Source: Corydoras sp. C115
Lineage: Eukaryota > Chordata > Actinopteri > Siluriformes > Callichthyidae
Assembly: GCA_019802505.1 (NCBI GenBank)
Contig: JAFMOC010000045.1
Coordinates: forward strand, 1,681,501 to 1,745,500
DNA length: 64,000 nt
Reading direction: 5' to 3'
The notes below the pieces were generated by a model. It was not told where the DNA came from and made no database searches. It was given only the letters and a program-made list of their open reading frames with translations. The position numbers and the translations under genes are program-made. Positions 60,563-64,000 of this stretch are shown in pieces; positions within the stretch are counted from its first letter, which is position 1; each line of letters opens with the position of its first letter.

Positions 60563-62177
60563 CTTTAACATTGAAATTCCAAGAGCAGGCAATTTTTGAG
60601 GAAGAAAGCAGCAGCACTGTTCATTCACATTCACTTAAGGTGTGTTCTCAGCTGGATTACTAAAGACAGATATATAGGCTTGTTAATCTTTTGTGGATCT
60701 ATACTCATACAGCCACCCATAAAAAAAAAAAGTTCTTATTCAAGAAGCGAAATCAAACCCCACAGCTCACTAAATAAAAAAAAGAGCAATCTGAAATTCA
60801 AACTAGACCTTTAAAGTCATATATCTGAAAGGGAAAACAACTACTTATTTACTTATTTAGCTACATGATTTTGACTTAAACAAGTGGTTATGTATAGCTT
60901 TTATTGCTTAATTAAAGACGTGTTATTAAAACAAACATGCTATTAAGTGTACATATTGTTTATTTAGGAGAAAAAAAATGAAAAGCATTTTGCCATGGAA
61001 AAAAAAAAGATTCTGGAAAGGCGAAGGTTCTGTTTCCCTTATTTCAATTAATATCTTGACAGTTAAAACGACTATCAAACTGTCATCAGGACTGGGCGCG
61101 CAGCTCGCACAAAGGGGGTTCAGTTACAGGGGATTTGTAAAACATGTCAGCTCAATAAAATGACAACGTGATAATACGATTTGCTAGAGGTAGGACAGGA
61201 CGTTGGCTGTGGGCTATGCGAATATCCAAAGGGCCCGCGACAGATTGTAATGGATTGATTCCAGACGACACGAAACCGTGCGGTGAGCTTTTTCACCGGG
61301 GGATATGTTATGCAAATTTTCAGATAATTTGAAAAAATAAAATCTAAGGTTTATGGAAAGTATGTTAAATTATCAGTGACGCGCAGGTCACGTTAAGTCG
61401 GAGTTGGGGGTAACACGTTGATTTGGGTTCAGTGAGGCGCAGGTGCGCACTGTGCAGGTGAGCAGAGCGCGCGCGCGCGCGCGGGCGCGGGCGCAGGGGG
61501 CGGGGCGCGCTCGGGTTTGGCACGCGCGGATCGGGTTTCATCAGCACCGAATAAAGAAAGACCAACACTCAGACGCCCGAGGGAAGCCTACGAGTGTTGG
61601 GAGGGGTGGGTAAATGTTTGTGGGTGGGGGTGGACTGAGGGGACATCCCCGGCTGAAAGGGACGATGATAATCGTGCTTAAATTGCTTAAAGGGCTTGTG
61701 CAGAGCAACAGCTCACAAACCCCTTAAATAATACTTGGGTTCCGTTAAATGGATTTTCACCCAGTTGGTTATCTGTGTTAACAATCATGTAAATATACTT
61801 TAAGTTTGTTAGAGTTATGCAAAACTCTAAATATTTAAACACATCATCTACAGGGAACAAACATCTGCATGTTTAATGGCACAGTAAGGATTTAAAAATG
61901 GAAAAAATGGTGGTGTGAATTTTTTTTAATTAGGGCTTACAAAATAATAGCACATTTGTAATTTGAGTTTTGTTCAATACAGTCAATTTAGCAAACATTG
62001 TGAATTGTTCATAAAGATATGTAAAAAAAAAATGTAAAGTTTCACTAAAAAATAAATTAAAAGATGACAGAACATCTTTTGCATAAGACCATGTGGCTTT
62101 TAATAAATGTCAACATGTAAAGTATTGTATTAGAAACGTGACATTTCTGCAAAACAATTTTTTCCCAGTACATTTTG

Positions 62178-62259
<82 letters not shown>

Positions 62260-62850
62260 TAATATTTTATATATAATATTAATTATATATTTTATATATA
62301 ATTTTATTTTATATATAATTAAAATAATATTTTATATATAATTTTATAATGAATATATAATATTTTTTGAAGAAAAAAAAACACTGTAGCAACTGAAGGC
62401 TTAAAAATCTTATCTTATCTTATTATTAGTAGTATTTTGTTAATTATATTGTTGGTGATGTCAAAGCTAATATTATTATAACAATAGTTATTCATGTAAT
62501 ATTTTCTAACAGATTTTAGAAAAATCTAAATAAATTGAGGAGTTGCTCAAAAGCTTTCCTTCACTGGGTGAGGTTTTGTGTTTTACATCTTTACTGTTAG
62601 CCTTTTGTTGTTTATTTAATATTTGTGTTTAAATTGAAGTCTAAAATGAGCTGAAATAAACTATACAATTCTGTGGAGGTTAATTTTGTCTCAGGTGATC
62701 ACTTTTCTGTTCATTATTGTGACATGTCTTCCACAAAATTATAATACTCACAAAATACTTCAATTTAAGACCAGTTCCAAGAATATTCCCTCAAAGGTGT
62801 TTTCCATCCCGCCTCCAATTTCAATACAAATTAGGTCCGAGGTGTACCTG
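60563..62850. other. Intergenic stretch between lcp2 and foxi, with a GC-rich island
   Basis: The left end is the lcp2 3' untranslated region, with AATAAA near 60773. A GC-rich, CpG-containing island spans about 61380-61660, with a (GC)n run at 61467-61482 and G tracts at 61598-61640. A (TA)n tract lies at 62180-62252. No coding exon was recognised. The island may serve foxi regulation, but nothing in the sequence proves it. Confidence 0.5.
62180..62252. repeat. (TA)n microsatellite
   Basis: TA run of about 73 bases, followed by degenerate TA-rich sequence to about 62350. Confidence 0.96.
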
Positions 62851-62856
62851 GAACAA

Positions 62857-62896
62857 CCAATCAGATTGGAGAGGGCGTAGGCAAACAGGTATAAAT
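62857..62896 (+). promoter_or_regulatory. foxi core promoter: inverted CCAAT pair and TATA box
   Basis: CCAATCAGATTGG at 62857-62869 contains CCAAT on both strands, and TATAAAT follows at 62890-62896. Spacing puts a start site near 62920-62925, about 120 bp ahead of the ATG at 63045. The layout CCAAT, then TATA, then a short leader is standard for a single-start vertebrate promoter. Confidence 0.6.
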
Positions 62897-63044
62897 GTTC
62901 AGGTGACACAGGTAGCAGGTTGCACCTGGTCAGTCCTTTTAGTGCTGGACATTCTGTGGGTCAAGGAAACCATTTCTTCAGTTTGTGTTTAGTCCATTTT
63001 TATCTTCAGCTAAAGGAACCAAAAGCAACAGAACCTGAGTGAGC

Positions 63045-64000
63045 ATGACGTCATTTGTGCCACAAGCCCTGTCACCACAGTTCCACACTATGGGGCAGGA
63101 ATCCCAAGACTACAGCCTGTACAGTGAAAACTTCTACAGCCCTCCAACTCTACCCAGCCCACAGCAGACCTTGCCATCTGCGTGTGATTTGGTAGACTAC
63201 GCCAACCCACCCCCCAACCCTTATTTGTGGTTTGGTGGCCCAGGGCTCAACACTGTGCCCAACCTGGGTGGTGGGCCTCCGCCTTATGGAATGCAGAGAC
63301 CATATCTTGGCGCTGGAGGAATAGGGTCTTCAGAGGGACCTTTTAGCTGGTTCTCTTTGCCTTCTCAGGAGGACATCATGAAGCTTGTCAGGCCTCCATA
63401 TTCATACTCAGCACTGATTGCAATGGCAATTAATGGGGCTCCAAATCGCAGACTTACGCTCAGTCAAATTTACCAGTATGTGGCTGACAATTTTCCTTTC
63501 TACAATAAGAGCAAAGCTGGCTGGCAGAACTCCATCCGACACAATCTTCCCTCAATGACTGCTTCATGAAAGTACCAAGAGAGGATGATGATCCAGGTAA
63601 GATTAAGCAGTTTTATTATTTCTGATTATTTTCAGCTAATGATATATTAAGTATTGTAATCATTAACTTGATGAGTATTGCTGATATTAATGACTTTCTG
63701 ATTTAATTTTATCTGAATACAGGAAAAGGCAATTACTGGACGCTCGACCCAAACTGTGAAAAGATGTTTGATAATGGCAACTTTCGTCGAAAGAGAAAAA
63801 GGAAATCTGATGCGCTGTCTGAGGACGAAGCGAAGGACTATGCAGGAACTGACTCGGATGCATCAAGTCCAAAAGATCCTAACACCTCCAGTCATGAATC
63901 GGAAAAAGAACATCCTTCACTTTCTTCAAGCTCTGCTCCCTGTCTTAACAGCTTTTTGTCTCAGATGAATGAGTTGGTTCCAGGTTCGAGTAATATCCGA
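63045..64000 (+). CDS. foxi1: FOXI-class forkhead transcription factor, partial, with a frameshift
   Basis: FOXI factors are nuclear regulators of ionocytes and of otic and pharyngeal ectoderm. Exon 1 is 63045-63596 and exon 2 is 63723 to beyond 64000. The N-terminus starts MTSFVPQALSPQFHTMGQES and contains PNPYLWFGGP, as in FOXI1/FOXI3. The forkhead domain starts at LVRPPYSYSALIAMAI and runs through YQYVADNFPFYNKSKAGW and QNSIRHNL. There one base is missing: after CTT (63546-63548) the frame moves, and a TGA follows at 63567-63569. Reading one frame over gives DCFMKVPREDDDPG, then in exon 2 GKGNYWTLDPNCEKMFDNGN, FRRKRKRKSD and a Ser-rich tail that stays open to the window end. Exon 1 has 552 bases where 553 are needed for phase 1 into exon 2. 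The lcp2-FOXI1 adjacency exists in human. The exact paralogue (foxi1 or foxi3-like) is not settled. Confidence 0.82.

Noticed and set aside
62093..62341. ORF of repeated Ile-Tyr
   Set aside because: It is a translated (TA)n microsatellite; the same is true of 59385-59579.
1..64000. CRISPR arrays, prophage, bacterial operons, toxin or viral genes
   Set aside because: None are present; the DNA is vertebrate nuclear sequence with introns and eukaryotic repeats.

Overview
The window is vertebrate nuclear DNA, almost certainly from a ray-finned fish and probably an otophysan (catfish or characin group, inferred from repeat types I recognise). It is AT-rich, with intron-split genes, long non-coding stretches, a young tRNA-derived SINE family, a Tc1/mariner relic, LINE scraps and four long (TA)n tracts. 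There are no bacterial operons, CRISPR arrays or phage features. Eight protein-coding genes could be read exon by exon. In every complete gene the splice phases close and the coding length is a whole number of codons.

Layout. 1-3209, minus: ttc1, a TPR co-chaperone, with its 3' end outside the window. 6579-15038, minus: adra1b, an alpha-1B adrenergic receptor with two coding exons and a 7 kb intron. 15.1-29.0 kb: a gene-poor stretch with a decayed Tc1 element, one orphan exon-like ORF (23166-23373) and a few complex stretches that may be conserved non-coding elements. 29009-30618, plus: a compact, complete six-exon TIM (HAVCR/TIMD4) family receptor. 32728-35428, minus: fam53c, with upstream untranslated exons and a CpG-island promoter near 37.0-38.1 kb. 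39210-41506, minus: slbp2, the fish/frog oocyte-type histone stem-loop binding protein paralogue. 42823-46289, plus: zmat2, a spliceosome zinc-finger protein. 49143-60562, plus: lcp2 (SLP-76), 21 coding exons. 63045-64000, plus: a FOXI-class forkhead gene, cut by the window end and carrying a one-base frameshift inside the forkhead domain.

The order joins genes that are scattered on the long arm of human chromosome 5: TTC1 and ADRA1B (5q33), the TIM cluster (5q33), FAM53C and ZMAT2 (5q31), LCP2 and FOXI1 (5q35). The window therefore looks like a rearranged piece of one ancestral linkage group. The genes are not a functional pathway, although the TIM receptor and lcp2 are both immune-cell genes.

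I see no convincing undescribed biological system. The points most worth a second look are the foxi frameshift, the TIM-like receptor with reduced cysteines but a kept metal-ligand pair, the orphan exon, two GC-AG introns in lcp2, the inverted SINE pair inside zmat2 intron 1, and the SINE insertion bracketed by three copies of one target-site sequence.
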